A program made the translations under genes and the position numbers. Below the pieces are notes generated by a model that made no database searches, was not told the origin of the DNA, and saw only the letters and a program-made list of their open reading frames with translations. This document shows positions 23,390 to 35,485 of a stretch of DNA of 64,000 nucleotides, in pieces (positions within the stretch are counted from its first letter, which is position 1; every line of letters starts with the position of its first letter). The stretch covers positions 102,137,248-102,201,247 of the forward strand of contig OX465281.1 of the NCBI GenBank assembly GCA_949987705.1, in the 5' to 3' direction. This DNA is from Thereva unica. Its lineage: Eukaryota > Arthropoda > Insecta > Diptera > Therevidae.

Positions 23390-24520
23390 AGCACTGAAAT
23401 AAGTTCTCATCTGGTAAGGGGTACCCCTTATTTTCTTGAAGCTAGATGAGCCCTTACAAACCCCATTACAAGAGAAGGCAGATGGTAAGGTGTAGTCCAG
23501 AATTATACCCAAACAAGTGAGAGTCTGCCCGATGACTCAAGGGAGCTTTCCTGGAGCTTTCATAAATTTTATAGAAAAAAAGAAAACGGGCAATTATATT
23601 CGTCGACATAAAATGCGACATTAGCATACTCAATAGCCCGGCTCTCATTCGATACGGAGGACAAGCAGCTTCGGAGAAGTGGAGAATTTAGTTGGGGGAC
23701 TGCTTAGGTAAAGCCACTCTCGGGCTTGGAAAAAAAGGCATTTGTAAAAGATGAAAAAAATAAAAGCGTTTCGACACCGGATCACATATCCATAGGCGCC
23801 CATGAATATCTCTTTTTGCAATGTCTTGAATATTAGAAAGAGATCAGGTGAGAGAATCTATCCTTGGGGAACGCCGGCCGAGATTCGATGCCATTCAGTA
23901 CTCCCTTAATTGAACGGCCAGAAACAGAGCCATCAAACCACGAGATGTAAATTAATTTTACAGTTTTACAGAAGGCGTCGAATGCTCCACCTTTTCCGTT
24001 GCGCGTATAACTCTACTGTCAAGTTTCTGCAAACATATACATATGTAGTTTTAAAGAGGGGCGGCTTTCTTTTTCAAAGTAACAAATTTTAATAAAATGA
24101 TAAGCATTTAAAAAATTTTTTACCTGTAACCCAAAGAAAATACTAAAAATAGATTTTGTAGATTTGGTGTTAAATGGCGGTTCTACACAAAAGAGGCTTT
24201 TGTCCGTCTTACTTTGATGTTTGAATGAAACAGCCGACGGAATGGACAATGTCGACGGAATGTTTATGCGTACATTTCCAGCGGCGATGATATTGAATAC
24301 CATGAAATTCTTTCAATGTTCTGCTAATTTATACATACTAGAGTTTTCTATTATAGATTTTTCTTCGTCTGTGCTTTCTAGTACTAACACCATGCCTTCT
24401 CTTTGAAGCTGTTCGTCCCAAGCATACAATATGTCTACATCTAGAACTTTCTTCTTTAATTATGGCTGTTGTTGCAACCTGAACATCAAGAACTCTAACT
24501 AGTTTGCAATATTTTTGTCA
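23390..24520 (-). pseudogene. Repeat family U copy 3, LINE RT relic, minus strand
   Basis: Read on the minus strand, it starts near 24520 (shared with 27200: TTCTTGATGTTYAGGTTG), passes the stretch aligning with 12950-13200 and 35490-35740, and reaches decayed RT motif-B sequence at about 23905-23815 (GGCCGGCGTTCCCCAAGG). Near 23560-23480 a TCLGIILDYT-like segment resembles the region after the RT core of LINE ORF2 proteins. Stops and gaps throughout. It lacks both the Helitron present in U2 and the Tc1 element present in U1, so it serves as an empty-site reference. Confidence 0.55.
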
Positions 24521-25229
24521 TCACAAAACAAGTAAAAATTTGTAATTCCTCGACCAGGTTACTAATTATTATGGGGTTTTATGGCAGGCTTCCAGTTCAA
24601 TAAGGATTCCAGATTGGTTTGTGGGGTGCGCTTTTATGAAACAAAATGCTCAATTAGTGAAAATTCGTAGCTGTCTGAAATGTTAAAATGTACTCACGGC
24701 AGTCATGTTTTTTTAAGTTCAGGTTGGTATGGGCGCCCCACGCTTTTCTTTAAGGAATGTGTGAGATTTTTTCCATTTTGATTTAAAAGTTTATATTGTT
24801 TAAAATCTTCTTATTTTTTACCTTTTAGTCGATTTTTTTAGTATTTATATTAATTTTGTATTCACAACTGATCAATATATTAAGGTAAAGAAAAGAGTTT
24901 CTTAAAATTTTTTTTTTCTTTTTTTTATTTTTTACTTTTTAGTTACGAATAGCGTTAATTAATACATTACAATTTCCAAACTTTTAATTAGATTATCATG
25001 TTAAATAAGGAAACTTTTTTACATGTTTTGTATTTGTTTCTTTACAACAGTTCTCAAGTGCAGCCCAAAAATGCATAATTTGATGACCCCTCAAAAATCT
25101 AATAGCGCTCTACGTTTTTTTTTACATTTTGAAAGGTAGTGTGCTCGCGTATACTGGCTGGAGCAATAAAAACTAAAAACTGGAAACATATTTTTTTGCA
25201 TCTTTTTAAATCATATTTTTATTTGCTAT
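24521..25229. other. AT-rich DNA, no feature
   Basis: Long T and A runs, no supported ORF, RNA gene or inverted ends. Confidence 0.5.
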
Positions 25230-25700
25230 TGGTAGCTATGTTATGTCTTCCGCCATTTTTTAGTGAACGCCATATTTGATTTAAAACGACGTCATACAGT
25301 TTACTTTCTTACTCACTTTAATACACTTTCATTTGATATCCATACCGAGAGCAAAGTAAATAAAAGGGTAAACCGACATTTTGTGTTGGCCGCCATTTTG
25401 AATTGAAATGACGGGACACAGACAACAGTATTCTAATTGTCACTCCCTTCCATTTGATACCCATGCCGAGCGCGTTGTAAAGAAAAATTGATCCTCTGTT
25501 TTGTGTTGGCCGCCACTTTTATGCCGCCATTTCTCTGCCGCCATTTTGAATTTAGGATGACGCTAATTGTATTCAACTTGTTATAACCTTTCATTTGATA
25601 CCCATATCGAACGAGTGGCTTGTAAAGAAAAATGTAATCCATCATATTTTTTTGGCCGCCATTTTTAATTTGGAACTATCATTTTCGTGTGTTTTCGTCG
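25230..25700 (-). repeat. Diverged tandem units related to the main satellite
   Basis: Three or so ~150-bp units share GTGTTGGCCGCCATTTT and TTTCATTTGATACCCATGCC. The latter is the reverse complement of the GGGTATCAAATGAAA core of the 14.6-20.3 kb array. Units are strongly diverged from one another. Confidence 0.7.
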
Positions 25701-25985
25701 GAAATACACATGTCTGTTAATTTTTACCAATTTTTATTGAAGGGAAGTGAATTTTAAGACTCTACATTGAGTAGAACGAATAATTCCAAGCATTTTTTAT
25801 TAAAAATCGTTTTTTGTTACTCAACAACAAAATCAACAACAAAAAATGTAACAAAATGTCATATTCGTGTATTGTCATCGGGAATATGTATGCCTGCAAA
25901 GTTTCATCCATTTGCATTGAGTAAAAGGCGGTTAAATTAACGTTACAAGATTTGATGCTCCGAAGTGAAAGTAAAGAAAAGAGTT
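25701..25985. other. AT-rich DNA, no feature
   Basis: No ORF, RNA or repeat boundary that can be supported; it appears to contain a poorly conserved continuation of the tandem units to its left. Confidence 0.4.
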
Positions 25986-27709
25986 TAAAAATCTGGTTTG
26001 TGCGTGAATTTAAAAAAGAATTTCAAAGCGCTTGACGCATGTTGGAAGAAAAATCAAAAGTTTCGGATCTAAAAATAGATTCCTGTGCGGGTATTCCTTT
26101 TGTTTTGATCTGGAAGGGGGTGGGTGGGCTGAAACTATGATGATTTCTTGGTCGGTGGTTGAAATTTATCAATGAAGAAATTAATGAATGGGAAGAGACA
26201 TTTAATGGGAAATATTGCATCGTGCTCTTTTTTAATTTGAGAAAAATGAAATAGGTTTTTTTGAACAAAAATTCAAGTTTTTGTGTATTTATTTTATTAT
26301 TGCTTACAGAGAAAATTTAAGCCATTTAGTTTGGGTTAATTTAAATATATGTATTTACTTACAATAACAGAATAATAAAATATCACAATTATCGTTTAAA
26401 ACTCTACTGCATATTTCTCAAGATTAGGTGGTCGTCAATGAAGGAAGAAGGGATCCGATTTCAAAAGATTTTTTTAAATGTTTTTATGTTTGTTTACTTT
26501 ATTAGTCCGCCCGTCCTCTGCCCAACTCGAGAATGAGGTAGAGGTTAGGGTGGGAGAGTTTTTGGGTCTTACAATCCAGAGTCTAAGTCGTTACTGCAAT
26601 AACTGCTTATTAAACTCATAAAATAATACTTGTAAAAAGGTGATTTTTACAAAATTTCAACCGTGAATAACTTTTTAAGTGATGACCAAGGGCTAATTCC
26701 AAAAGAAACGTGTTCAGGTCAACGTCCCTTATTACCCCCACGCCTACCCCCTGGAAGTGGGGTGATATAGTAAATAATTACCCAAAACTCTAAGAATTTG
26801 GGTATATTATGTACTACATGTACATATATATCAAATTTGAAGACCCTCGGGAAAAAACAACTTAGTCCAAAAAATAAAATTCCAAAAAATAAAAGTTTTT
26901 TCCCTCATTCCCATGGAATCAGTTGGTTCTTCCCCGAACCTTTTATTATTGCCCGTTCATTTTGTCAGGACTACGTTGGTTTTTCCCCATAGTTAATACC
27001 TTGAATTGTAGTACACCATAGCAGCTAATAGATGGAGCAGAATTCTCTGATTTTTGAAAAAGTGGACTAAGTTGGTTTTTTCCCGAAGGTCTTCATTTAT
27101 TATACAACTGGAAGCCTGCCGTGAAAACCCATAATTAGTGGCAGGTGCCTCAGCACATAAACTCACTTATTTTGTGCGACAAAAAGATTGCAAACAAGTT
27201 GGAATTCTTGATGTTTAGGTTGTAACGTGAGCCAAAATTAAAAAAGAAATTTGCAGATGTAGAAATATTGTGTAGTTATAGGCATGATCAGGGATCGCAG
27301 GCTCTTGATTCGGACGACCAGCTTTAATGAAGGAGCTTGGTGTTAGTACTGGAAGAACAGACGAAAAAAAATCGAGAATAGAAAACTCTAATATGTACCT
27401 ACCTATAATTTAACCGAAAATTGAAAGATCTTCGGTGATATTCAATATTCATCATACTGGGTTGTTGGGCATGTGAGCCTTACAGCCCGCCCACACGACA
27501 CAAACTTTGTTCGCGCAAGCTTAGTTCCCATACACTTTTATCCGTAAAACAAAGGAAAGCCGCCGGAAAGGTGCCCACGTCGGCCGTTTCATTCAAACAT
27601 CAAAGTGCGACGGACTAGAGCCACTTTCGTATAGACCCACTATTAAACATCAAATCCACTTAAGCTAGTTTATTAATAAGTTCTATAAATAATTCGACAG
27701 TATTTTCAT
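25986..27709 (+). repeat. Repeat family U copy 2, left part
   Basis: It matches U1 (11560-12545) from about 25986 to 27275 and, further right, U3 on the minus strand (24520-24060). It contains the MITE at 26838-27095. On the right it is cut by the Helitron-like element at 27710 and continues at 35486. Confidence 0.65.
26838..27095. mobile_element. 258-bp MITE with ~32-bp inverted ends
   Basis: It starts TGAAGACCCTCGGGAAAAAA and ends with the near-complement (one mismatch, one gap over 32 bp). The U1 paralogue near 12385 (ATCAAACTTATTATAC) is the empty site. The duplicated flank is short and T-rich, so its length is uncertain. Confidence 0.8.
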
Positions 27710-27862
27710 TCATTTTATAATATAAAAATAAGTCGGGTTTTCCTTCCTGACGCTATAATTCCAGAACGCACGATCCGATTTCCACGGTTTTGCATTCGTT
27801 GGAAAGGTCTCGGGCTCCGTGAGGTTTATAGCAAAAAAATTTCAACAGAAAAGCAGGCGTTT

Positions 27863-28107
27863 GGTCCATAGCAGCCATCTCAAGAGGGCGGATTACCATT
27901 TTCTTTACAACCCCTCGACATGGATATCAAATGAAAGGTTATGGTAAGTAGAACACCAAAAGCAATATAGTATACTCAATATATCGTTTGGTCCATGGCA
28001 GTCATCTCAAGAGAGCAGATGACCATTTTCTTCACAACACCTTCGACATGGATATCAAATGAAAGAGTATGATAAGTAGAACACCATAGGCAATAAAGTA
28101 TACTCAA
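27863..28107 (+). repeat. Satellite monomers in the Helitron, left group
   Basis: Two ~120-bp monomers of the array family (TTTGGTCCATRGCRGYCATCTC ... GACATGGATATCAAATGAAA), more diverged than those of the main array. They resume at 28687-28742 after the hAT-like MITE. Confidence 0.85.
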
Positions 28108-28686
28108 TAGGGTGGTTCAAAAATGGCAAAAAAATTTCAAAAAAGCGTGCACCCCCCTATCTTTAAGTTCAATTAAAATGATGATTTGATTTCGTTTTAG
28201 AGATTTACGATTTTTAAACGATAATAAAAATTTGATAATTCTGTTCATTTACGTTCATTAAACTACCTAGATCGTGGCTTCTATAAGGTTTTCGAGGTCG
28301 CTGATTACGAATTTGACGTCAAATCGAAGGTTTGACAAATGACAGCTGTCAAAAACGCTGTCGACTATGAACAAAATATTGCATTTTTTTAAATTTTTTT
28401 CAAAATGACGTGAAATTTCGTGCTATAGAGGGTTTTCGAGGTCGCTGATTACGAATATGACGTCAAATAAAAGTTTTGCAACATGACAGCTGTCAAAAAC
28501 GCTGTCAACTATGAACAAAATACGTTTAAAAATCGTAAATCTCTAAAACGAAATGTGCTCGGCGGCAATGGTTAGTGTCAATCAAAATTTCTCCGGTTGC
28601 CGCCAAAAATCATCAATTTAAATAAACTTAAAGATAGGGGGGTGCACGTTTTTTTGAATTTTTTTTGCCATTTCTGAACCACCCTA
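28108..28686. mobile_element. hAT-like MITE with 8-bp target duplication
   Basis: The ends are inverted TAGGGTGGTTCA, extending imperfectly through a shared CACCCCCCTATCTTTAA motif. A perfect 8-bp duplication ATACTCAA flanks it (28100-28107 and 28687-28694), as for hAT elements. Inside, a ~90-bp segment with GAGGTCGCTGATTACGAAT and TGACAGCTGTCAAAAACGCT occurs twice in the same orientation. No coding sequence. Confidence 0.9.
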
Positions 28687-28742
28687 ATACTCAATATATC
28701 GTTTGGTCCATGTCGGCCATCTCAAGAGGGCGGATTACCATT

Positions 28743-29005
28743 TGTCGAAAATGGTCTCAGCGGGAGATATGATTCAATAAAATATTAAGTAATTTCGATT
28801 AATATAATTCAAATTTATTAATAATTCTTACAAAACAAAACCTATTCCGTTAAAATCCTTAGCAAGAAGAAGGAAAATTCAGCAAAATTGTACTAGAATA
28901 TAAAAGTGAAAAATAGGGGATTGCACTGAACAATAATAATATATTATATTTAAAAAACGTTAAATTATTTCAGCGTCCAGATGGAGCTGAAGTTAATTTT
29001 CAACA
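28743..29005 (-). repeat. BEL-1 3' LTR
   Basis: Read on the minus strand it begins TGTTGAAAATTAAC and ends TTTTCGACA, with standard TG...CA termini. Confidence 0.95.
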
Positions 29006-29019
29006 TCCTCCGCCCCCCG
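29006..29019 (-). other. BEL-1 polypurine tract
   Basis: The minus strand reads GGGGGGCGGAGGA directly before the 3' LTR. It is the expected primer for plus-strand DNA synthesis; the same GGAGGA-TGTT junction occurs in BEL-2. Confidence 0.8.
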
Positions 29020-30255
29020 CTGCAGCGTCATCCTCCGTCATTTCCAATGGGTAGAGTAATTGGACCGGTCTCTTTAAGTAAGTGCCATTGGAAATTCGTA
29101 TTTCACAAGAGCGTATTCTGCCATCACGACCAGGAAAAACCTTTGTAATTATTGCCAACTTCCAAAGCAATCTAGGGACAGACGGATCTTGTAGTATTAC
29201 GACGTCTCCTTCCTTGACGAATCCTACAGATGGGTTTTTCTGGTGATGAAAGGCTGCTGGATATATTCGAGTCGCCACCTATTCCAGAATGTTTTTATGA
29301 GCCTGGAACGTTCTCTCCAAAGTTGCCTGATTCCAGGAGCAATATCGGGTTCAACAACATAAGTATCTGAAACGATAGGCACTGAAGGGTTTAGGAAATG
29401 GGAGGGGGTTAACGGATTTAAATCTTTTGGGTCGTCCCCAATATAAGTTAGGGGTCGGCTGTTAATCACTGACTCCGCTTCAGTCAGAATGGTTTGCATC
29501 TCCTCTGCTTTGATACGAGCTTTTCCAATAGTTAATTTTAGAACGTTCTTCGTGCTTCGAACAAGGCGCTCCCAAAATCCGCCCCACCAGGGCGCACGTT
29601 CGACAATGAATTCCCATGATATTCTGTGGTTCATCATAAATGCTTGGAATTGTTCTGCGCCAATTATGTCTCCTAATGCTCTTAATTCCTTAGCAGCTCG
29701 TTTAAAGGTGCGCGCATTATCTGAGATTATAACTTTTGGTAAACCTCTACGAGCTGTGAAACGCCTCAATGCTCTTAAACAACTCTCCACTGTCATGCTC
29801 GGCACCAATTCCAAATGTATCGCTCGAACCACAGCACATGTAAATAGCATTACATACATTTTATTTGTTTGAGTTTCATCATCTGAAGATTTTATATATA
29901 AAGGACCAGCAAAATCCACTCCTATAGTTTGAAAAGGTCTCGATGCTACTAACCTGCTTTTCGGTAGAGGTGCAAAGGGCTGGTTAATAGGCTTAGCAAA
30001 TAATCGACGACATACTCTACACTTCTTCGTAATAGTCTTTATAGATTGGCGGACTCTAGGAATCCAAAACCTCTCTCGAATACGACAAAGTGATATATTA
30101 ACGCCTCCATGTAGCGTTCGTTCATGAGCATCAAGTATTATAAGTTTAGTTAGGTAGCACAATCTGGGCAATATGACAGGAAATATGTTTTCGTATTGGT
30201 TGTCCATACATTGCAAACGGGTACCGACTCGAAGAATACCTTGATCATCTTGTTA
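29007..30255 (-). pseudogene. BEL-1 integrase, frameshifted at both ends
   Basis: The main frame (29224-30216) has the zinc-binding pattern HERTLHGG plus C..C (CRVCRRL), then the core with Asp in GVDFAGP, Asp in SDNARTF and Glu in WWGGFWERLV. A frame change near 29260 moves the C-terminal domain (GFVKEGDVVIL, a BEL-specific end) to another frame closing near 29000. A second change near 30250 separates it from the upstream RNase H frame. Integrase would insert the cDNA into host DNA; it lies between RNase H and the 3' LTR as usual for BEL/Pao. Confidence 0.85.
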
Positions 30256-30960
30256 GATTCAAGTGATTTTATCTCCGCTTTGAAAAAACTTTGCTGAAAA
30301 TATTTTATCCAATAAGATTCAGCTTGCTGCAATTCTGTGGCTTTAAGAAACTTATTACTTACTAAAATCATTTTCTTTGCTCTACTTATAAAACGTTGGA
30401 TGTATGCCGTCACCTTAAGCAATTTTACGTAAGAACTAAATTTCGTTATGTCAAGAACAGCTTCAACAGGATAATGGTTTTCTGTTTCGGATGAGATTAA
30501 CACGGAGAAAAGTAGAACAGGATCACTATCATCTATATCCTTAGTATCATTCCAATTCGGGATGTCTTGCTTCAACCAAGTAGGACCAGATAACCAAATT
30601 TCAGAATTCGCACCATTTTTACCAAAGCCGCCTCTTGTTAAAAAATCTGCAGGATTAACTTTTCCTGGACAGTAATGCCAATCACGTACTGTTGAGTGCA
30701 GACGGATTTCTCTAACTCGATTAGCCACGTAAATATTCCATTTTCTTTTATCAGTGCTAATCCAGCAAAGTGTTATTCGAGAATCAGTCCATAAATATAC
30801 TTTCTCCCTGTTTAGTAAAGTATTCTCGGTCATGTATTTTAGTAGGCGAGCAGCAACCAGCGCGGCTGTTAATTCCAATTTTGGTAAAGACAATTGCTCA
30901 TTTTCTCTCTTTTTCAAAGGTGCCACTCTATTCTTTGCACATACAAATCTTACTATAATA
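30250..30960 (-). pseudogene. BEL-1 RNase H region
   Basis: The frame shows LSLPKLELTAALVAARLL, YLWTDSRITLCWIS and the NPADFLTRGG close typical of BEL/Pao RNase H. It would degrade RNA in the RNA/DNA hybrid. The first acidic residue of the domain (FADAS) lies in the upstream RT frame: a frame change near 30960 splits the domain. Confidence 0.85.
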
Positions 30961-33056
30961 GTTTATTCTCAAGTAGGCAACAGCACCGTATGCAGCCGGA
31001 CTGGCATCTGCAAAAATGTGTAATTGACGTGAACCACATTCCGCGAATGGCGAAAAAGACCTAGCCAGGAAAAGCTCTCTTAAATTTGATAGCTCCACGC
31101 AACATTTATTCCACACTTTCATGCATTCTGGCTGTAAACATTCATCCCAAGGCAGATTCTGACGCCAAAGCTCCTGAAACAATAACTTTATTTTTACCAC
31201 AAACGGTGAAAGAATACCTAAGGGATCATATATGTGCGCCATCAACTGAAGAACAATGCGTTTTGTCACCATCCCGGCTGATGCATTCGAAACAAACGTT
31301 AGGGCGGGATTTACATCAACAGCGATCTCGTCGTTTGTACTACACCAAATGACTCCTAACACCTTTTGGATTACAGGTAAACTGGACGAAGTTTCTAATA
31401 TTTGACGCAAGTCTGCACTATTAGTATTCCATTTTCGTATCTTCATTGACGCTCTCTGCATCACATCGCATGCAATAACATATATCCTCCTGGCAAAATC
31501 GAAATCGTTCGTGCTTGTAACGAGATCATCCATATAAAAAGATTTTTTTAATAAGCTGCAAACTTCTGGATCCAACGACATTTCTTTCATTAAATGTTCT
31601 TGTATTACTGCGCACAATAGAAATGGACTACACTTTACTCCAAATGTAACCCTGGTCATGCGATACTCCTTGACAGTAGGTAGATCTGTATATTTCTTTA
31701 CCGGGTTGGAAAACCAGAAAAATCGATGAACATCTCTATCTTCGCTCGACAGCATTATTTGTAAAAACGCCTTCTCGATATCTGCAATTAAAGCAATAAA
31801 TCCAAATCGAAAATTCAATAACGTTGATAAAATATCAGGTAAAAGTTTCGGCCCAGCGTTCAAACAGTCGTTTAACGAAACATTATTAGTTGAACGTGCC
31901 GATGCATCAAATACAATGCGCAATTTCGTTGTGGATTTATCATAGCGATATACAGGACGGTGAGGCATATAATACAATAACTTATTATCATTTCTTAAAT
32001 CGTCAACTGGTTCAGCGATTCCTGCCGATATTAACTCCTGCATCGCCATATCGTATTCTTTTAATTTTTCAGGATCTCTTGATAGTTTCCGCACAAGGCC
32101 ATTAAATCTTTGACGTGCACCTTCATAATAACTCTTAAGAATAGGGTGGTTAGGAATCCACAAAAGAGAAGCAATGTATCGCTCACCCTGTTGTTTAACA
32201 TATTCACTTATTATTTCATCCGTATTTGCCAAGCAACTTGAAGGGTGTTTAATTCCTATCTCTTCTAAATCCCACATTCTATTTATACTTTCTAAGTTCT
32301 GGTCTTCCATGAAGGCAGAGGAATACATTGTAGAAGTGATATCGCTTTCAGGTAGATATGAATTATTTTCCGGACCTTGTATAGTCCATCCAAATTTAGT
32401 GTTAACTGCTGTTAAAGAATCTGTAATTCGATGGATTTCGCCTGAAACAATTTTCCAATAATAATCGTATCCAATGAGCACAGAGATGCCTTCGATTGGC
32501 TTGCCTAAGTGCAAGGAATCTGCGAGAACAAATTTAGAAAAATTTACATCATTTGACCTTGGAACTGGCAACGTATCTATGCAGATTTCCGGAACAGCCA
32601 CCGCAGTGACAATTATGGTATCGTTGCTATGTAAACTCCTCAAGCAAACTTTCACTCGATCACAAAATTTAATAGGAACGTTGCGAGAGGCACCAAAATG
32701 TAAAATTTTTATTTTCACTTGATCTACCACTTCTAAATTTAATTCTCTTGCGACACTTTCTCTGATATAGGAGCGCTGGCTACCGCTGTCAATCACCATT
32801 CTAATTAAAAAATTTCTTGAAACACTGGATACTGATGAAGCAAAGGCACACGCTGTTTGTAAATAAATTTTATTGTTGCTGCATGTAGAATAGAGGTTAG
32901 TGGCCACTGAATTTGCTGCTGCTCTTTTGATGACACTTGCACTTCACTTTTAACATAATCAGGATCACATAAAGCGTACATATGACGTCCGTTGCATTTC
33001 CGACAATGAATATTTTTAGCAGTGCAGTTACGTGATGTATGCCCTTTTCAAGCACT
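30928..33056 (-). pseudogene. BEL-1 zinc knuckle, Pao-type protease and reverse transcriptase
   Basis: Upstream of the first ATG (32907) the same frame encodes CTAKNIHCRKCNGRH, a zinc knuckle whose N-terminal half is cut off by the gag frame break. From that ATG, residues 38-48 carry the aspartic-protease motif VIDSGSQRSYI. RT motifs are IVFDASARS (about 331-339), ADIEKAFLQI (375-384) and YMDD (458-461). FADASPAAYGA (632-642) starts RNase H. The protease would cut the polyprotein and the RT copy the RNA. The frame ends at 30928, downstream of the RNase H frame change. Confidence 0.9.
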
Positions 33057-34268
33057 TTAAACAGCACCTTCAGTTTTTAGCAATTCTTTCCTTTGCTTTA
33101 TGTTCAATTTTCCCTCGCAATTACCAGAGAAGTGATTATTATTTTTACAAAATATGCAAAATCTCTTACCCAAATCCGCGGTTAAAAGGCTGGCTGCAGT
33201 CTTCGGTTTTCCATTTTCTGCGTTTGTAGGTTGACGGGATTGCTTTGTCACAACACCTGCTCGTTCCAAAGACTCAATTTCCATTTTGATAAATTTTAAT
33301 AATTTTTTCACTCCGTTGTCTACCGCAAACGAAAAATCAGAATGCACTGCTGAGTTAGAGACAATTGAATTTGCATTATCGTTGTCTTCCTTGTGGCTAG
33401 TATTGTTTTCGATGGTTTCAATAGAATTGTTGTTTCGGTAGAATTCTACTCTGAGGTCAGATGGTAGACAGCGTAGTAGCACTGTTTTCAGCATTACATA
33501 ATAACTATTGGATGAGATTCCTAGTGCCGTAAGGGATCGAGTATTGGCGACAACAGTATTATATAGATGTCGTAGGCCTAAAATGTCCGTTTTTGTTGTT
33601 ATTGGCGACATAGACATTAGCTGCTGCATATGTTTATCAATCAATTTTTCGTTGTCGCCATATTCTTCCTTCAAAAGTGCTATTGCTGCATCATAGCATT
33701 CTGCCGTCGGTGAAAAGCCGGCAATAGTAGCAGCGGCTTTGCCATATAAAACCGATTGTAAGTAAGAAAATTTGTCGTTAGCTGCTAAAGTTGCGTTTTC
33801 GTGGACTAAAGTTTTAAATTGCTCCCAAAAGGGAAGCCACTCTTTGTTGTCTCCGGAGAATTTTCTAAGCTCAAGGCGCGGTAATTTTACAACACCAGTT
33901 TCCTTTTGTTTCGAAGATGTATTCGATGATAATAATGTTATTCCCTGTATCTCTTTTATTCTTCCTATTCTAGTTATCAAACGAGATTCTAAATCAATGA
34001 TCTTGTCGTCATATTCGGTAATTACTTCAGCTTCTGCTTGATAATCTTCTGGTTTCAAGGTTATGGCGATCGCTTCGTTGACTTTATTTAAATTTTCCTT
34101 GGCGGCTCTCAGTCTCGATAAGAAAGAATTTAATTCTTCTGGAATTTCGTCAAAATTTTCTGCATTAGTGGTGGATGGTTGGGCATCTGCTGTTTTTAAA
34201 TAGGCAAGTGCGGCCTTCGTTAATTTAGTGACTTGCCCTCGGTAAACTCCACGCGTGCTTGTATCCAT
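33057..34268 (-). pseudogene. BEL-1 gag, truncated by a frame break
   Basis: 403 codons from MDTSTRGVYRG. Residues about 125-230 (LPRLELRKFSGDNKEWLPFW, then YLQSVLYGKAAATI) match the conserved core of BEL/Pao gag (DUF1759 type). A first CxxC cluster (CIFCKNNNHFSGNC) is near the C-terminus. The frame stops at 33057 while the second zinc knuckle continues in another frame, suggesting loss of about one base near 33060. Gag would form the particle. Confidence 0.9.
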
Positions 34269-34349
34269 TTTGTGCTTCTTGCAATATGATGTAGGCTTTC
34301 CTAAATTTGTCGATAATTATTTCCTAATTTAATGTTTTCCTTAGATTCT

Positions 34350-34367
34350 TCCCGGGTTTCGGCACCA
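34350..34367 (-). other. BEL-1 primer-binding site (tRNA-Phe type)
   Basis: The minus strand reads TGGTGCCGAAACCCGGGA one base after the 5' LTR, complementary to the 3' end of animal cytosolic tRNA-Phe (...TTTCGGCACCA). It would prime minus-strand DNA synthesis. Confidence 0.8.
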
Positions 34368-34368
34368 A

Positions 34369-34631
34369 TGTCGAAAATGGTCTCAGCGGGAGATATGATT
34401 CAATAAAATATTAAGTAATTTCGATTAATATAATTCAAATTTATTAATAATTCTTACAAAACAAAACCTATTCCGTTAAAATCCTTAGCAAGAAGAAGGA
34501 AAATTCAGCAAAATTGTACTAGAATATAAAAGTGAAAAATAGGGGATTGCACTGAACAATAATAATATATTATATTTAAAAAACGTTAAATTATTTCAGC
34601 GTCCAGATGGAGCTGAAGTTAATTTTCAACA
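34369..34631 (-). repeat. BEL-1 5' LTR
   Basis: The same 263 bp as 28743-29005 with no difference seen by eye; followed by the duplicated CCATT. Confidence 0.95.
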
Positions 34632-34636
34632 CCATT

Positions 34637-35395
34637 TTCTCCACAACCCCTTCGAGATGGGTATCAAATGAAAGAGTATGATAAGTAGAACACCATCAAC
34701 AATGTAGTATACTCAATATATTGTTTGGTCCATAGCGGCCATCTCCAGAGGTTGGATTACCATTATCTTCACACCCCTCGATATGGATTTCAAATGAAAG
34801 GGTATGATAAGTAGAACACCATAAGCAATATAGTATACTCAATATATCGTTTGGTCCATGGCGGTCATCTCAAGAGGGAGAATGATCATTTTCTTCACTA
34901 CCCCCTCGACATTGGTATCAAATGAAAGGGCATTATAAGAAGAATGCCATAGACTACGTCTTTAGATTCATGGCGGCCATCTCAAGAGGGCGGATTACCA
35001 TTTTCTTCACAACACCCGAGACATGGGTATCAAATGAAAGGCTATGAAAAGTAGAACACCATAAGCAATATAGTATACTCAATTTATAATTTGGTCCATG
35101 GCGGCTATCTCAAAAGAGCGGTTTACCATTTTCTTCACAACCCCTTCTAGATGGGTATGAAATGAAAGAGTATGATAAGTAGAACAATATAAGCAATATA
35201 GTATACTCAATATATCGTTTGGTCCATAGCGGCCATCTCGAGAAGGCGGATTACCATTTTCTTCACAACCCCTACGACATGGGTATCAAATGAAAGAGTA
35301 TGATAAGTAGAACACCATAGGCAATATAGTATACTCAATATATCATTTGGTCCATGGCGGTCATCTCCCAAAATCAATTTTCCCAGATTTGTTCT
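34637..35395 (+). repeat. Satellite monomers in the Helitron, right group
   Basis: About six monomers of 114-128 bp (CCATGGCGGYCATCTC ... ATGGGTATCAAATGAAAG ... ATAGTATACTCAATATATCG). One has the ACTACGTCTTTAGATTCATGG ending, matching a specific monomer type of the main array. They are more diverged and lack its strict trimer order. Confidence 0.9.
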
Positions 35396-35485
35396 TTTTT
35401 CACTATAGCTTTTTCCTATCGCAGGCTGTGTCCCCATAGTCTTATTTTATTGAAAGGCGTTGCAAAGCACGCGGGTTTTTACTAG

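Larger units (their letters stand above)
28743..34631 (-). mobile_element. BEL/Pao LTR retrotransposon BEL-1
   Basis: The 263-bp LTRs (28743-29005 and 34369-34631) look identical by eye. The 5-bp duplication CCATT (28738-28742, 34632-34636) lies within a satellite monomer. Order on the minus strand is 5' LTR, primer site, gag, Pao-type protease, RT, RNase H, integrase, polypurine tract, 3' LTR. Matching LTRs indicate recent insertion, yet the coding region carries at least four frame breaks. Confidence 0.95.
27710..35485 (+). mobile_element. Probable non-autonomous Helitron carrying satellite monomers
   Basis: The right end has a GC-rich hairpin (GCGTTGC-AAA-GCACGC, one bulged T, 35457-35472) and, 9 bases further, CTAG at 35482-35485 followed by T: the hairpin-plus-CTRR end of Helitrons. 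The left end is placed at TC (27710) by comparison with U1 and U3, which lack the element. Near the left end is CGATTTCCACGGTTTTGC. There are no target duplications, as expected. Inside are ~120-bp monomers of the satellite family, split by a hAT-like MITE and by BEL-1. Without these it is about 1.3 kb and encodes no Rep/helicase. Confidence 0.6.
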
